A stretch of 64,000 nucleotides of DNA from MPNP01 sp965116235. GTDB taxonomy: Bacteria; Pseudomonadota; Alphaproteobacteria; Rhodobacterales; Rhodobacteraceae. The notes under the pieces are model-generated. The model made no database searches, was not told where the DNA came from, and saw nothing but the letters and a program-made list of their open reading frames with translations. Position numbers and translations under genes: made by a program. The DNA is taken from positions 372,001 to 436,000 of the forward strand of contig OZ220496.1 of the NCBI GenBank assembly GCA_965116235.1, given 5' to 3'. Shown piece after piece: positions 17,381 to 26,201 of this stretch (positions are counted from its first letter, which is position 1; every line of letters starts with the position of its first letter).

Positions 17381-18400
17381 ATGAATATTTACGTACGCAA
17401 CTTTGGTGCTGTGCTGACATCGGTAGTGTTGGCACTTGGATTTTCAGGTTCTGCCATTTCTCAGGAAATGAAGTGGGATATGCCTAATGAGTATGGTGAG
17501 ACATCCGTCACGGGTGAGGCAGACAAGCTCTTTGCTGAACGTCTGGCCAAAAACAGCGACGGCCGGATCAAGATCACCAATCATTTTGGTGGATCATTGG
17601 GTTACAAGTCCAAGGACCACTGGGCAGCCGTTGAAGATGGGGCGGTTCCGATTGCCAGCACCTACACCGGTGTCTTTGCCGGTTTTGACCCGGTCTTTTT
17701 GATGAACAACCTTCCGTTCATGGCAACCAATCCAACGCAGAGCAAAGCACTCATCGATGCAGCCAGACCGTATTATGCGGAGGCATTCGCTAAGGGCAAT
17801 CAGATGCTGCTTATGACCGAGCCATGGTCACCTGTGGGCCTTTGGACAAAGCGGCTGATCTCGTCGGCCGATGACATGCAGGGCCTTAAAGTTCGAACAT
17901 ACGACAAAAACGGTACCACAACGCTCAAGGAACTCGGAGCTGCCGCAATTCAAATGAGTTGGGCCGACGTCGTGCCAGCACTTTCTACCAACGCGATCGA
18001 AGCCGTCCTGACTTCGGAAGAAGGCGGGCTCTCAGCCAAGTTTCAGGAGTATCTGGATCATTTTCATTATCTGAATTTCACCATGGGAACCAACATGGTT
18101 CACATAAATAAGGATGTGTACGACGCACTACCCGAGGATCTGCAGAAAATTGTCTTGAACACGGCTAGAGAGGTCGAGGATGAGCTTTGGGCCAAATCTC
18201 AAGACCGCATTGATTTGAATGTTCAGCGGTTGGCAGATGCCAATGTGACCGCTGTCATCGATGTTCCGGAGAGCTTTATCAAGGAATTGAGGGATGCATC
18301 CCAGGTCGCGATCAATGAGTGGCGCGAACAGGCAGGCGATGATCGGGCTAACGAAATTCTCGCTGCATATGAAAAGCAGCTTGAAATGACAGCCAATTAG
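17381..18400 (+). CDS. dctP: TRAP transporter substrate-binding protein (DctP family)
   Basis: 339 residues from ATG 17381 with an AGGAG 12 bases upstream. The Sec signal peptide has basic N-region YVRN, hydrophobic core AVLTSVVLALGF and likely cleavage after SAIS. The mature protein has the DctP pattern: ADKLFAERLAKNSDGRI near the N-terminus, the ligand-anchoring GLKVRTYDKNGTTTLKELGA, then AMSWADVVPALSTNAIEAV-type motifs around residue 190. It captures the substrate (typically a carboxylate) in the periplasm and hands it to the DctQM membrane unit encoded next. It shares an operon with the hydrolase and lies within the regulon of the GntR protein. Confidence 0.93.
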   Translation: MNIYVRNFGAVLTSVVLALGFSGSAISQEMKWDMPNEYGETSVTGEADKLFAERLAKNSDGRIKITNHFGGSLGYKSKDHWAAVEDGAVPIASTYTGVFAGFDPVFLMNNLPFMATNPTQSKALIDAARPYYAEAFAKGNQMLLMTEPWSPVGLWTKRLISSADDMQGLKVRTYDKNGTTTLKELGAAAIQMSWADVVPALSTNAIEAVLTSEEGGLSAKFQEYLDHFHYLNFTMGTNMVHINKDVYDALPEDLQKIVLNTAREVEDELWAKSQDRIDLNVQRLADANVTAVIDVPESFIKELRDASQVAINEWREQAGDDRANEILAAYEKQLEMTAN

Positions 18401-18477
18401 GGGCATCCTCCCCACCATGACCTGGTCGCCACCTCTCTAGAGGCGGCGGCCCTTTTTTGCAGCAGAACGCGGACCTG

Positions 18478-19008
18478 ATGCGCCATCTTCACAAATTCTC
18501 GTCATTTGTCTCCGGTTTGGGCATGTTTGCTGCCGTTGCCATTCTCCTGTGCATGACCGGACTCATTTTAACCGAAATCGTGCTTCGCACTTTTTTCAGT
18601 TCATCCACGCACATGGCTGACGAACTCGTTGGCTACGGCATTGGTGCGATGAGCTTCCTCGCACTCGGACAATCCCTTGAGAAGGGAACGCTCATACGAA
18701 TGAACCTGTTACTGGCAAACTTGGACGACCGTGGCAAGGTCCGGTGGCTAATCGAGATTCTCTGCATTCTGTTTGGTGTTTTCAGTTGCGGCATGGCGTT
18801 CTGGTTCTTCACGCGAAATGTTCTGCGTAACTATGAGCGCGGTTATGTAAGCGAGACAATGGCACAGATACCGCTATGGTTGCCTGAAGCATTTGTATCG
18901 GTCGGCCTGGCCATACTGCTCCTTCAATTCCTGTCTCATTTCCTGCGCGTACTGTTTCGCGAGGCCGATCTGGCCTCGGAAAAAGCAGTAGAACTCGGGC
19001 TGGAGTAA
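18478..19008 (+). CDS. dctQ: TRAP transporter small membrane subunit (DctQ family)
   Basis: About 176 residues from ATG 18478. Four predicted transmembrane helices, roughly residues 8-30, 48-66, 88-108 and 128-150, the normal DctQ topology. It couples the large subunit to the binding protein. The 77-bp gap to dctP contains a GC-rich hairpin-like stretch followed by six T (around 18431-18458), which could act as an intra-operon attenuator and keep the binding protein in excess; common in TRAP operons. Confidence 0.88.
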   Translation: MRHLHKFSSFVSGLGMFAAVAILLCMTGLILTEIVLRTFFSSSTHMADELVGYGIGAMSFLALGQSLEKGTLIRMNLLLANLDDRGKVRWLIEILCILFGVFSCGMAFWFFTRNVLRNYERGYVSETMAQIPLWLPEAFVSVGLAILLLQFLSHFLRVLFREADLASEKAVELGLE

Positions 19009-19012
19009 ATCA

Positions 19013-20320
19013 ATGGAGGAGATATTCCTCGCTCTGGCTGTATTCGGGTTTCTTGCCTTTTATCTTGGCATCGGAACGTGGATATTTGTTGCCTTGCTAA
19101 TGGTGGGGCTGACGTCGCTGATGCTGTTGCTGGATTTTCCTTTGGCACGTGTAGGCTCAATCATGAAAGGTACCATGTGGCGCACGGCCAGCACCTGGGA
19201 GCTTGCGGCCATTCCCATGTTTATATTCATGGGTGAAATCATGTTCAGGACGGATATCTCGGACCGGCTGTTTCGTGGACTGTCGCCTTGGACGAGCCTG
19301 ATTCCTGGAAAATTACTCCACTGCAATGTTGCGGGTTGCACACTTTTTGCCGCAGTCAGCGGGTCCAGCACGGCAACTACGGCGACCGTTGGCAAGATCA
19401 CAATGGCAGAACTGGAGCGTCGAGGCTACGATAGCCGGTTGGCAACAGGTTCGCTGGCTGGTGCTGGCAGTCTGGGACTGATGATACCCCCTTCCATATC
19501 CATGATCATCTACGGTGTTCTGGCCGAACAATCTATCACCGGACTGTTTGCAGCAGGAATTTTGCCGGGCCTTTTGATTTCGGTCCTTTATTCCGCCTAC
19601 ATTTTCTACCGTGCGCTGGTGTCGCCGGTGACCGGTCCGGAGGACGGGATTCGGTTTGGCTTGAATGACTTTTTGAGGAGTTTTTTGGATCTGGCGCCGA
19701 TACTCATTCTCATGTTTATCATTCTGGGTGGCATATATAGCGGCGTGGCAACGCCGTCAGAGGCGGCAGCCCTCGGGTTTGCCACCTCGGTAGTTCTTGT
19801 CATATTGCTCGGTCAGTTTTCGTGGTCGGTGTTTGTCGATGCACTGACTGGAGCGACGCGGATCACATGCATGGTTGTGACAATCCTGGTTGCGGCCGGC
19901 TTCATGTCGTCAACGATGGCCTATCTGCACGTGCCGCAGGAGATCGCCAAACTTATGGCCGCATTCAATCTGGGTCCGGTTGGGATCATTGTTCTAATCG
20001 GCGTGTTTTATGTTGTCCTCGGCATGTTCCTTGATGGGTTGTCCATCATGGTGATGACGCTTCCTATCACGCTTCCAATCGTTGTTGCAGCCGGCTGGGA
20101 CCCAATCTGGTTTGGAATTTTCCTGGTCATCATGATCGAACTTGGGTTGATCACACCGCCTATTGGGTTCAACCTGTTTGTGTTGCAGGGCATTACTGGC
20201 AAGCCCATCGGGGAAATCGCAAGAGGCGCTTTTCCGTTTTTCCTTTTGATGCTGTTGGCAGCGGTAATCATCGCAGTTTTTCCACAAGTAGCATTGTGGT
20301 TGCCGAACGTGCTGCTTTGA
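19013..20320 (+). CDS. dctM: TRAP transporter large membrane subunit (DctM family)
   Basis: 435 residues, ATG four bases after the dctQ stop. Twelve or so hydrophobic segments and the DctM signatures: AAVSGSSTATTATVGKI (~115-131), AGAGSLGLMIPPSISMIIYG (~145-165) and EAAALGFA (~247). This is the sodium- or proton-coupled channel of the transporter. Together with dctP and dctQ it makes a complete tripartite importer for the substrate degraded by the flanking enzymes. Confidence 0.93.
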   Translation: MEEIFLALAVFGFLAFYLGIGTWIFVALLMVGLTSLMLLLDFPLARVGSIMKGTMWRTASTWELAAIPMFIFMGEIMFRTDISDRLFRGLSPWTSLIPGKLLHCNVAGCTLFAAVSGSSTATTATVGKITMAELERRGYDSRLATGSLAGAGSLGLMIPPSISMIIYGVLAEQSITGLFAAGILPGLLISVLYSAYIFYRALVSPVTGPEDGIRFGLNDFLRSFLDLAPILILMFIILGGIYSGVATPSEAAALGFATSVVLVILLGQFSWSVFVDALTGATRITCMVVTILVAAGFMSSTMAYLHVPQEIAKLMAAFNLGPVGIIVLIGVFYVVLGMFLDGLSIMVMTLPITLPIVVAAGWDPIWFGIFLVIMIELGLITPPIGFNLFVLQGITGKPIGEIARGAFPFFLLMLLAAVIIAVFPQVALWLPNVLL

Positions 20321-20354
20321 GCGACAACGGTTGGTTCCGATTTGTCCAAGGAAA

Positions 20355-20861
20355 CTATTTTGCGAACGACATCCTGCCCGTCAGAAGCCTGTCGGCGATA
20401 CGAGGATGGGTGATGGTCCTGGTCGCGAAATTCGTACATTTTGCTTCCAACACAAGCCCAAAATCGGTCAGCACAAGTTTCTGTGCCAGTTCAACGGTGC
20501 CCTCACCTTCAATCACAAAGGAACTTCGAGCGTGGTCGATAACAGTCGCTGTACCAGTTTCAGCAGATACCCCGGAAGTCCAGCATCCGAAAGTTCTGGA
20601 AGCGAGCGAGGTTTTACAGGTCAACGGTTGGACCATTGTCATGCTGGCTCTGAGATACTGCCTGATGAACCATCCGTTTGCCGACTTTCTCAACTGGCAG
20701 GCACAGCAGGCAGTGTCGGCATAAACAACAAAATGCCCTGCACCCGAACCCATGGCCATCTCTACTGACGACGTCATATTGTGACTAACAGGCAGTCTGT
20801 GCCAGGCTGCAGACCAATTTTGACTTTCCGGTAGGGTCTGATTGAAAGCCTCGATTGCCAA
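20355..20861 (-). pseudogene. possible degenerate gene, weakly sarcosine-oxidase-gamma-like
   Basis: A minus-strand frame convergent with dctM and divergent from the FAD oxidase. Its second half (TATVIDHARSSFVIEGEGTVELAQKL) has the look of the GcvT/SoxG-type domain, where a similar stretch precedes a Leu-Asp-Leu motif. The first half (…TACCACQLRKSANGW…) does not fit any family I know and may be out of frame. If real, a SoxG-like protein would pair naturally with the SoxB-like oxidase next door. I am unsure that any of it is translated. Confidence 0.25.
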
Positions 20862-20955
20862 ATAGTTACGTTGGAGTTTTCGTATCCAAACTGATAGCTG
20901 AATACCTTTTGAAACCGCAAGAATTCCGTCTTGCCAGCCGTTAAATCACCAATGT

Positions 20956-20977
20956 ATATATACGAAATATATTTTGC
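20956..20977. promoter_or_regulatory. second operator-like site of the catabolic regulon
   Basis: Read on the minus strand, these 22 bases match the first 22 bases of the palindrome at 16364-16390 in 18 positions (shared core GyAAAATATATT…GyATATAT). It lies 21 bp before the start codon of the FAD oxidase, the same distance as the first site lies from the leftward operon. Spacing and sequence agreement argue for the same regulator. Confidence 0.6.
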
Positions 20978-20998
20978 AGCAATCCGAGAGAATGGCAT

Positions 20999-22300
20999 AT
21001 GAAACAGGAATTCGAGGCGGTCATTATCGGTGGTGGCATCATCGGTTGCGCGATCGCCTACGAACTTGCGAAAGGCGGGAGGGCCGTCGCGTGCATTGAA
21101 AAGAACACAGTTGCTGGCTCCGGCTCGACCAGCAATTCCTGTGCGATCATTCGAACGCACTATTCAACCCTTGACGGGGCGGCTCTGGCTAAATCGAACT
21201 ATCCGTACTGGGAAGATTGGCCGGGTTATCTCGGTGCCAGCAACGACGAGATTCTGGCGACATATCGAGAAGTCGGTTGCTGTTACACCTGCTTCGAAGA
21301 AAACAGATACGGCATCAAACTGGAAGAAATCGCCAATACAATTGGCATTCCGTACGAAGTCTGGACACCTTCAAAGATGCGGGCAAAACTGCCGATCGTG
21401 AATCCGGGCAACTTTCATCCGGCAAAATCCGCGGATGATCCCAAATTTGGCAAACAGAACGGCGAGCTGCGTTACGTCCTGTTTTTCCCCAAGGCAGGCT
21501 TCATCAGTGATCCAATGCTCGCGACCCAGAATATACAGTCGGCTGCAGAGCGCCATGGGGCAGTTTTCTTGATGGAGCGCCGTGTTGTTAACATCAAAAA
21601 GGCAAATGGACGCGTCAGCGGCGTTGAATTGGACGATGGAGCGATCATTGGAGCACCGGTCGTAGTCAACGCAACGGGTCCCCATTCCTTCAAGATCAAT
21701 GAGATGGCAGGGGTCGCAGATGCCATGAACATCAAGACAAAAGCCCTGCGCGTGGAAGTCGCGCATGTGCCAGCACCGAAGGGGTTCGATTTTGAGAGAG
21801 ACGGCCTGATTTGTTCCGATGCCGATATCGGCGGCTATTGGCGTCCGGAGGTAGGCAACAAGATCCTGATCGGCAGCGAAGAACCTGAGTGTGACCCACT
21901 CGAATGGGTTGATCCCGACGACTACAACACGCAGGTTACAGAGCAAGCCCGTCTGCAAGCCCTGCGAGGTGCCCAACGTTTTCCATCGATGGGTATACCC
22001 AACTCAGTTCAGGGAATCGCTGATCTTTATGATGCTTCTGACGACTGGATTCCGATCTACGACAAGTCGGATTTGCCCGGTTTTTACATGGCGGTCGGAA
22101 CGAGTGGAAACCAGTTCAAGAATGCGCCTGTGGTTGGTATGATGATGAAAGCATTAATCGACTATGAGGCCGCCGGACATGATCATGATGAACAGCCGCT
22201 TATCTATGATTTACCCCATGTCGAGCACAAGCTGAACATGCGGTTTTGTTCGAGAAACCGGGAAATCAATCGGGAAAGCAGTTTCTCCGTCGTCGGTTAG
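20999..22300 (+). CDS. FAD-dependent amine/D-amino-acid oxidase (DAO family, sarcosine-oxidase-beta-like)
   Basis: 433 residues, ATG 20999 preceded by GAGA. FAD Rossmann motif IIGGGIIGCAIAYELA at residues ~8-23, then GSGSTSNSCAIIRTHYS (~42-58), the flavin-proximal segment shared by heterotetrameric sarcosine oxidase beta and dimethylglycine dehydrogenase-type enzymes, and a C-terminal GFYMAVGTSGNQFKNAP FAD-binding strand. It oxidises an N-methyl or primary amine with release of an aldehyde or keto acid. It sits 4 bp before the dehydrogenase gene and behind the operator-like site, so it fits as a late step: N-methylhydantoin-type ring opening can yield N-carbamoyl-sarcosine and then sarcosine. 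That pathway is inference. Confidence 0.87.
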   Translation: MKQEFEAVIIGGGIIGCAIAYELAKGGRAVACIEKNTVAGSGSTSNSCAIIRTHYSTLDGAALAKSNYPYWEDWPGYLGASNDEILATYREVGCCYTCFEENRYGIKLEEIANTIGIPYEVWTPSKMRAKLPIVNPGNFHPAKSADDPKFGKQNGELRYVLFFPKAGFISDPMLATQNIQSAAERHGAVFLMERRVVNIKKANGRVSGVELDDGAIIGAPVVVNATGPHSFKINEMAGVADAMNIKTKALRVEVAHVPAPKGFDFERDGLICSDADIGGYWRPEVGNKILIGSEEPECDPLEWVDPDDYNTQVTEQARLQALRGAQRFPSMGIPNSVQGIADLYDASDDWIPIYDKSDLPGFYMAVGTSGNQFKNAPVVGMMMKALIDYEAAGHDHDEQPLIYDLPHVEHKLNMRFCSRNREINRESSFSVVG

Positions 22301-22304
22301 TGTT

Positions 22305-23231
22305 GTGTCAAACAAGCCTCCGGCATTTGTTGATTGCTATGGTGATCTGGCACACAGGCTAGGCCCGGATATGTTGAGCCTGGTCCAGGGGGTTAATGTG
22401 TTCTACAGCGAGCCGAAGGATGAAGACGAACTCATACACAGGCTTCAGGGACGTCGGCACGTGCTCGTCTATATGGGCTACATGTCCGAACGCGTACTGC
22501 GTTCCTGTCCTGATTTGAAAACGGTCGCCTACCTTTCCTCCGGCCTTCAGACACACGGCGACCTTGAGTTGGCCGAAGAGCTCGGAATTCGCTTTGAGGG
22601 CGTCAAGGGTTACGGTGATCGGGCCGTTGCAGAGCACGCAGTAGCACTTGCTCTGGCTGGCCTCAAACGCATAGCGGAAATGGACCGTGAAGTGCGCGCC
22701 AATAGATGGCGGCTCATGCGCTCGGAAGAGTTTGGTGGCAAAACGTTTGGGGTGATCGGTCTGGGTGGCATAGGCACCGAGACCGCCCGAATTGCCGATG
22801 CGCTGGGGGCGACCGTGATCGGCTGGTCTAGATCTGACGACAATCGGGGTGCACCAGTGAAAATGGTCTCGCTAGATGAGGTTCTGTTCACTTCGGATAT
22901 CCTGTCGCTTCATCTGGCACTAAATCTGGAGACGGAAGGATTTATTGATGATGCAGCGTTTGCACGGATGAAGCCGGGCGTGGTCCTGATCAATACGGCC
23001 AGAGCGGCAATCGTCGATGAAAAGGCGTTCGATAAGGCATTGGAGGAAGGCATAGTTGGACATGCTGGATTGGACGTATTCCATTGCGAGCCAATGGCTC
23101 ACGACAGCCCGCTATATAGCCTGAACAATGTCACGCTGACGCCCCACTCTGCTTGGTTGACCACACAGGCAATCGATAGGTTGCTTGTTGCTGGCCTAAA
23201 GCTTCTTGCAAGGCACGTTGGGGAGAGCTGA
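22305..23231 (+). CDS. D-isomer-specific 2-hydroxyacid dehydrogenase
   Basis: 308 residues from GTG 22305. NAD-binding GVIGLGGIGTETA (~146-158), the catalytic Arg in LINTARAAIVDE (~228-239), Glu in GLDVFHCEPM (~256-265) and the catalytic His in TPHSAW (~279-284) are all present in family order. It interconverts 2-oxo and D-2-hydroxy acids, for example glyoxylate/glycolate or a branched analogue. It begins four bases after the oxidase stop and so is probably the last gene of that transcript. It would remove the oxo-acid released by the amine oxidase. Confidence 0.9.
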   Translation: MSNKPPAFVDCYGDLAHRLGPDMLSLVQGVNVFYSEPKDEDELIHRLQGRRHVLVYMGYMSERVLRSCPDLKTVAYLSSGLQTHGDLELAEELGIRFEGVKGYGDRAVAEHAVALALAGLKRIAEMDREVRANRWRLMRSEEFGGKTFGVIGLGGIGTETARIADALGATVIGWSRSDDNRGAPVKMVSLDEVLFTSDILSLHLALNLETEGFIDDAAFARMKPGVVLINTARAAIVDEKAFDKALEEGIVGHAGLDVFHCEPMAHDSPLYSLNNVTLTPHSAWLTTQAIDRLLVAGLKLLARHVGES

Positions 23232-23425
23232 TACGGCCAACCAACATTTATCTGGACTTTTGGAGGCAATTTGTCAGGCCACGATTGATTCCATTCCGGA
23301 TAACCAAATCAGATGTACCCAAGACTGCATTCCGAGCGTTAAGATTGCCGACAGACCATGCCCATTCCGGCGAGGCATCTGTCTGGTTTACAAACCGGAA
23401 CTTCATTTGTTGAATAGACCATAAT

Positions 23426-23680
23426 TCACGCCCGGGTGGGGGTTTCGTCGATTTTGGACTGGACTCCGCCTGGGAACATTGGGCTGGTCTTAACGTCCAG
23501 ATGAGTCCAAGTCTTCTTTTGCCCCGGAGTTGGTTTTGCCGTGGCATAAAAGTGATGTTCCGGAACTGTAGACAGGTTCATGCGGTTCAGGATATGGGTG
23601 ACCAGACCGGCGGGCAGTGTATCGAAATTGTGCACGGGGCCGATCGGAAGGTTATGACTGACGCAGCCCGCCTCAGTCAC
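23426..23680 (-). pseudogene. IS481-like transposase remnant
   Basis: A short minus-strand frame whose middle reads VTHILNRMNLSTVPE and then KTWTHLDVKTSPMFPG. This resembles the IS481/rve integrase arrangement in which an N-terminal HTH region is followed by a 'tHiDvK-lP' strand carrying the first catalytic Asp. The frame breaks just after that strand (…SKIDETPTRA stop), and no downstream DDE residues are readable. It lies in an otherwise gene-free 1.3-kb stretch. The family call rests on one motif and spacing. Confidence 0.35.
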
Positions 23681-24152
23681 ATCTTTTCCTTGGCATGGTT
23701 ATTGCGCATAATGAAATGGGGTTCATGCCAACGATAGAACCGGTTCGCCCCCGCCTTGATGCGGCTCATTGGAACCATGACCGGCGACCGCAGGCATGAT
23801 CCGCTCCTCAACCGCCGGACATCCCTGACCGAACCTCCTGAGAGTCGCCCGCCCCTCGAAACATGGGTCATCGACAATGGGAGCGTCAAGGACACGCCAC
23901 TCAATCACGGGCTCTCGGCTCAATTCCTTGTCATTCCCGTCATTCGGGAGACACGGGATACCGGCAAGGCAACCGGTCTCGAACCTATGCCTTAGCCTGG
24001 CATGCGTCAAATCGGACGGACCCGCAGTCTCAACTTGTCCGCCGACAAGACGACGGTCGCTCGTGAAGTTTGAGGCCAAGCCATGGTCAACGCCAAAAAA
24101 CGGACGGAACTTTCACAAACCCGGTTTGAGCGGTTCAGATTTGGGGGACTCA
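23681..24152. other. gene-free stretch before the first 210-bp repeat
   Basis: Several overlapping open frames exist on both strands, but none has a motif, a sound start or consistent composition. It shares short pieces with 26.8-26.9 kb, where the second repeat copy begins, so the duplicated segment may extend leftwards in a more diverged form. Confidence 0.4.
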
Positions 24153-24363
24153 TATGCCGGCTTTCCCCCAATCCCCCAACCGTCATGCTTCCGATGCTGG
24201 GAGGCGTTCCAGCCGGGCAACGATATCTCGGAAAGCATGGCTGATGCCATCATGCACCGACCAGCCTGAAGAGAGGGCTGGGACTTCGGGAAGCCCCAAC
24301 CGGCCGAGACCAGGTGACGGCGGTGGCAAAAGGGTTATGGATAAACAGGCATATAATCCCCAA
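24153..24363 (+). repeat. ~210-bp dispersed direct repeat, copy A
   Basis: Aligns by eye over its whole length with 26917-27124, in the same orientation, at roughly 70-75% identity. The best kept parts are CAACCGTCATGCT, CATCATGCACCGA and the end ACAGGyATATAATCCCC. It lies ~170 bp beyond the 3' end of hipA. No protein frame is shared by the two copies. TATAAT at its end could be a -10 box, though no good -35 accompanies it. Confidence 0.7.
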
Positions 24364-24533
24364 AAGTAGTGCCTATTTTTCGGGACCATCTTCTTGAATA
24401 CGGACTCAAACTGCATTCAACCGTCGAAGTCAGACGGAAAAATGTGTTCGTCTTGTTGACTGAATCCAATGTCAGAAAATCTGAAACTGACTTGTTGATT
24501 GCGTGAACCAATATCCGTCCGGCAAATGCCCAA

Positions 24534-25811
24534 CTACTGCTGCAATGAAAACGGATTGAGAAACTGCCTTCCCCAAAGTAGATTCTTGTCCACTTCGCTG
24601 ATATCGGCCTCGTCGCAAACATTGTCCCAATGCTGTTCTATTGTCGCAATCAATTTTTTGAAGATGATGCGGGCGTTTTCTTCGGACAGGTGGAAATTAT
24701 GGGCCGCCTGCAAGCATGTCTTCAGTTGACTCAGATTGTTGCCGGCGATGATCCGCATGGCTTGCGAAGCCTCATTGCCCGCCCGTCCCTGAGGACAAAT
24801 GTCGTAGGCTGGAGTGAGCGACAACTCCCGGCCATTCCAGAATGCGGCATGGTTGCGAGCATGGTCGTCCGTGTTGCCACACAGGATGTTGAACACGAGA
24901 CGGGAAAACAGTTCCTTGAGCGTGTCCTGAGGGATGCTGAAGCGCTGGCGGATGATTTCAGCCAAGGTTTCATAACTGGCGTAGCGAGCCATCATTTCGT
25001 CAAGACCAAGAATGGTGAGGACTGAGACCATGGCTCGGCGGGACCAGCCATCGTTCGTGAGCCGGCGGTCGAAGCGTTCAATGAGCAACACATCCTTATC
25101 TGCGGCCCTGACCAATTTGACGGGTGCAACGTCAAGACCGGCCAATGCGGCCAGCCGCATCGCAATAAACTCGGCTTTAACCACGCTGTACAAATCGGAA
25201 CTTGAGGAAAATTTGGCAATGTACTTCTTGCCTTGGTCTTGAATCAAAGCCTTGGGGCGCGCTCCTCCTATGGAACTGCCATGAAACAGGGCCTGGTCCA
25301 GTTCAGCCGTAAGTGGAATGCCTTTTTCAACTCGTACAGCCGAGTCGACAAGTTCATTCAGGCCAACATCCTGAGTCAATCGGGGCACGTATTCTGTTGG
25401 CGAGGGCTGAAAATCCAGCGCACCAATTCTGTCCGAGCCTGATGCCAGCAGATAAGTGAGTTCACCGAGCTCGGCGGTGTCGGTGTTGGCACTTTTAAGA
25501 CCAAGCAGCTTGTTGATTATGACCCGGCGCCCCCAAGCATCGGGGGCTGCATCTCTAATGCTGTTCGGCATGTGCAGGCCGGGCCGAAGCGGTAACAAGC
25601 CGGCGTGCAAAGGCAACTCCGGTTCATATATCGATTGGCACGGCAGTTCCTCGTTGACCCGCTCAAGATAGCTTTTTCCGTAGTTGAACCGGATTGTACC
25701 ATTATCGGTCACCAAGCGCCCTGCAACAACAGGCTTGACTTGATGCGACAGCCAGATCCAGACAAATGCCTCCTTGCATGCGATATGGCCTTCTGGATCC
25801 CTAGAAGTCAT
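24534..25811 (-). CDS. hipA: HipA-family serine/threonine kinase toxin
   Basis: 425 residues, normal for HipA. Visible: N-terminal HipA_N region with GRLVTDNGTIRFNYGKSYL (~31-49), the Gly/Ser loop GSSIGGARPKAL (~189-200) where HipA is autophosphorylated, and the catalytic loop GNTDDHARNHAAF (~314-326) followed by LTPAYDICP with the metal-binding Asp. Known role: phosphorylates a translation factor or tRNA synthetase and stops growth until neutralised by the HipB antitoxin. The ATG overlaps the last codons of hipB by 11 bp, so the pair is translationally coupled. Confidence 0.93.
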   Translation of the reverse strand: MTSRDPEGHIACKEAFVWIWLSHQVKPVVAGRLVTDNGTIRFNYGKSYLERVNEELPCQSIYEPELPLHAGLLPLRPGLHMPNSIRDAAPDAWGRRVIINKLLGLKSANTDTAELGELTYLLASGSDRIGALDFQPSPTEYVPRLTQDVGLNELVDSAVRVEKGIPLTAELDQALFHGSSIGGARPKALIQDQGKKYIAKFSSSSDLYSVVKAEFIAMRLAALAGLDVAPVKLVRAADKDVLLIERFDRRLTNDGWSRRAMVSVLTILGLDEMMARYASYETLAEIIRQRFSIPQDTLKELFSRLVFNILCGNTDDHARNHAAFWNGRELSLTPAYDICPQGRAGNEASQAMRIIAGNNLSQLKTCLQAAHNFHLSEENARIIFKKLIATIEQHWDNVCDEADISEVDKNLLWGRQFLNPFSLQQ

Positions 25812-26142
25812 CTTTGACCACCGGCTCCCTTGTCTTTATGCGCTGGGGTAACAAGGCAATCTTGTCAGCAACCCTTTCTTTTTGAAGAGCAAGAGGAAGT
25901 GTATTGGAATCGAATAATGGAACACCCACCAATGTGGCGACTTCAAAGACCAAGCCAATGGCGCAGCCCATGCTGCCTCTTTCGATTTTTTGCAGGGTTG
26001 CTCGGGAAATTCCGGCCCTTTCAGCCAGATTGCCCTCCGTCCATTGACGCTGCTTGCGCCCAAGTTGAATATGCTGACCCAAGAGTTCGACAGCGTCTTG
26101 AGAAAGGTGTGAATGGACACGTCGTTTCATCATGCTGCTCAT
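25801..26142 (-). CDS. hipB: HipB-like XRE-family antitoxin
   Basis: 113 residues with a Cro/C1-type helix-turn-helix: LGQHIQLGRKQRQWTEGNLA then AGISRATLQKIERG at residues ~21-56. It lies directly upstream of and overlaps hipA, the standard order. It should bind HipA and repress its own promoter. The start is ATG 26142, with ATG 26133 or 26130 as alternatives. An AT-rich promoter is readable immediately upstream. Confidence 0.9.
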   Translation of the reverse strand: MSSMMKRRVHSHLSQDAVELLGQHIQLGRKQRQWTEGNLAERAGISRATLQKIERGSMGCAIGLVFEVATLVGVPLFDSNTLPLALQKERVADKIALLPQRIKTREPVVKDDF

Positions 26143-26173
26143 CTCATTATATGACCATAATATAAATCTTTAA

Positions 26174-26201
26174 TATATATTACGACTAAAATAAAAGTCA
26201 A
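26174..26201 (-). promoter_or_regulatory. sigma70-type promoter of hipBA
   Basis: On the minus strand TTGACT (26201-26196) and TATATA (26179-26174) are separated by 16 bp, about 30 bp before the hipB start codon. The intervening and following AT-rich sequence would suit HipB autorepression, though I see no clear inverted repeat. Confidence 0.55.

Noticed and set aside
23877..24369. Protein-coding genes overlapping repeat copy A
   Set aside because: The open frames are not conserved between copies A and B (frames differ, stops differ), so the repeat is not coding.
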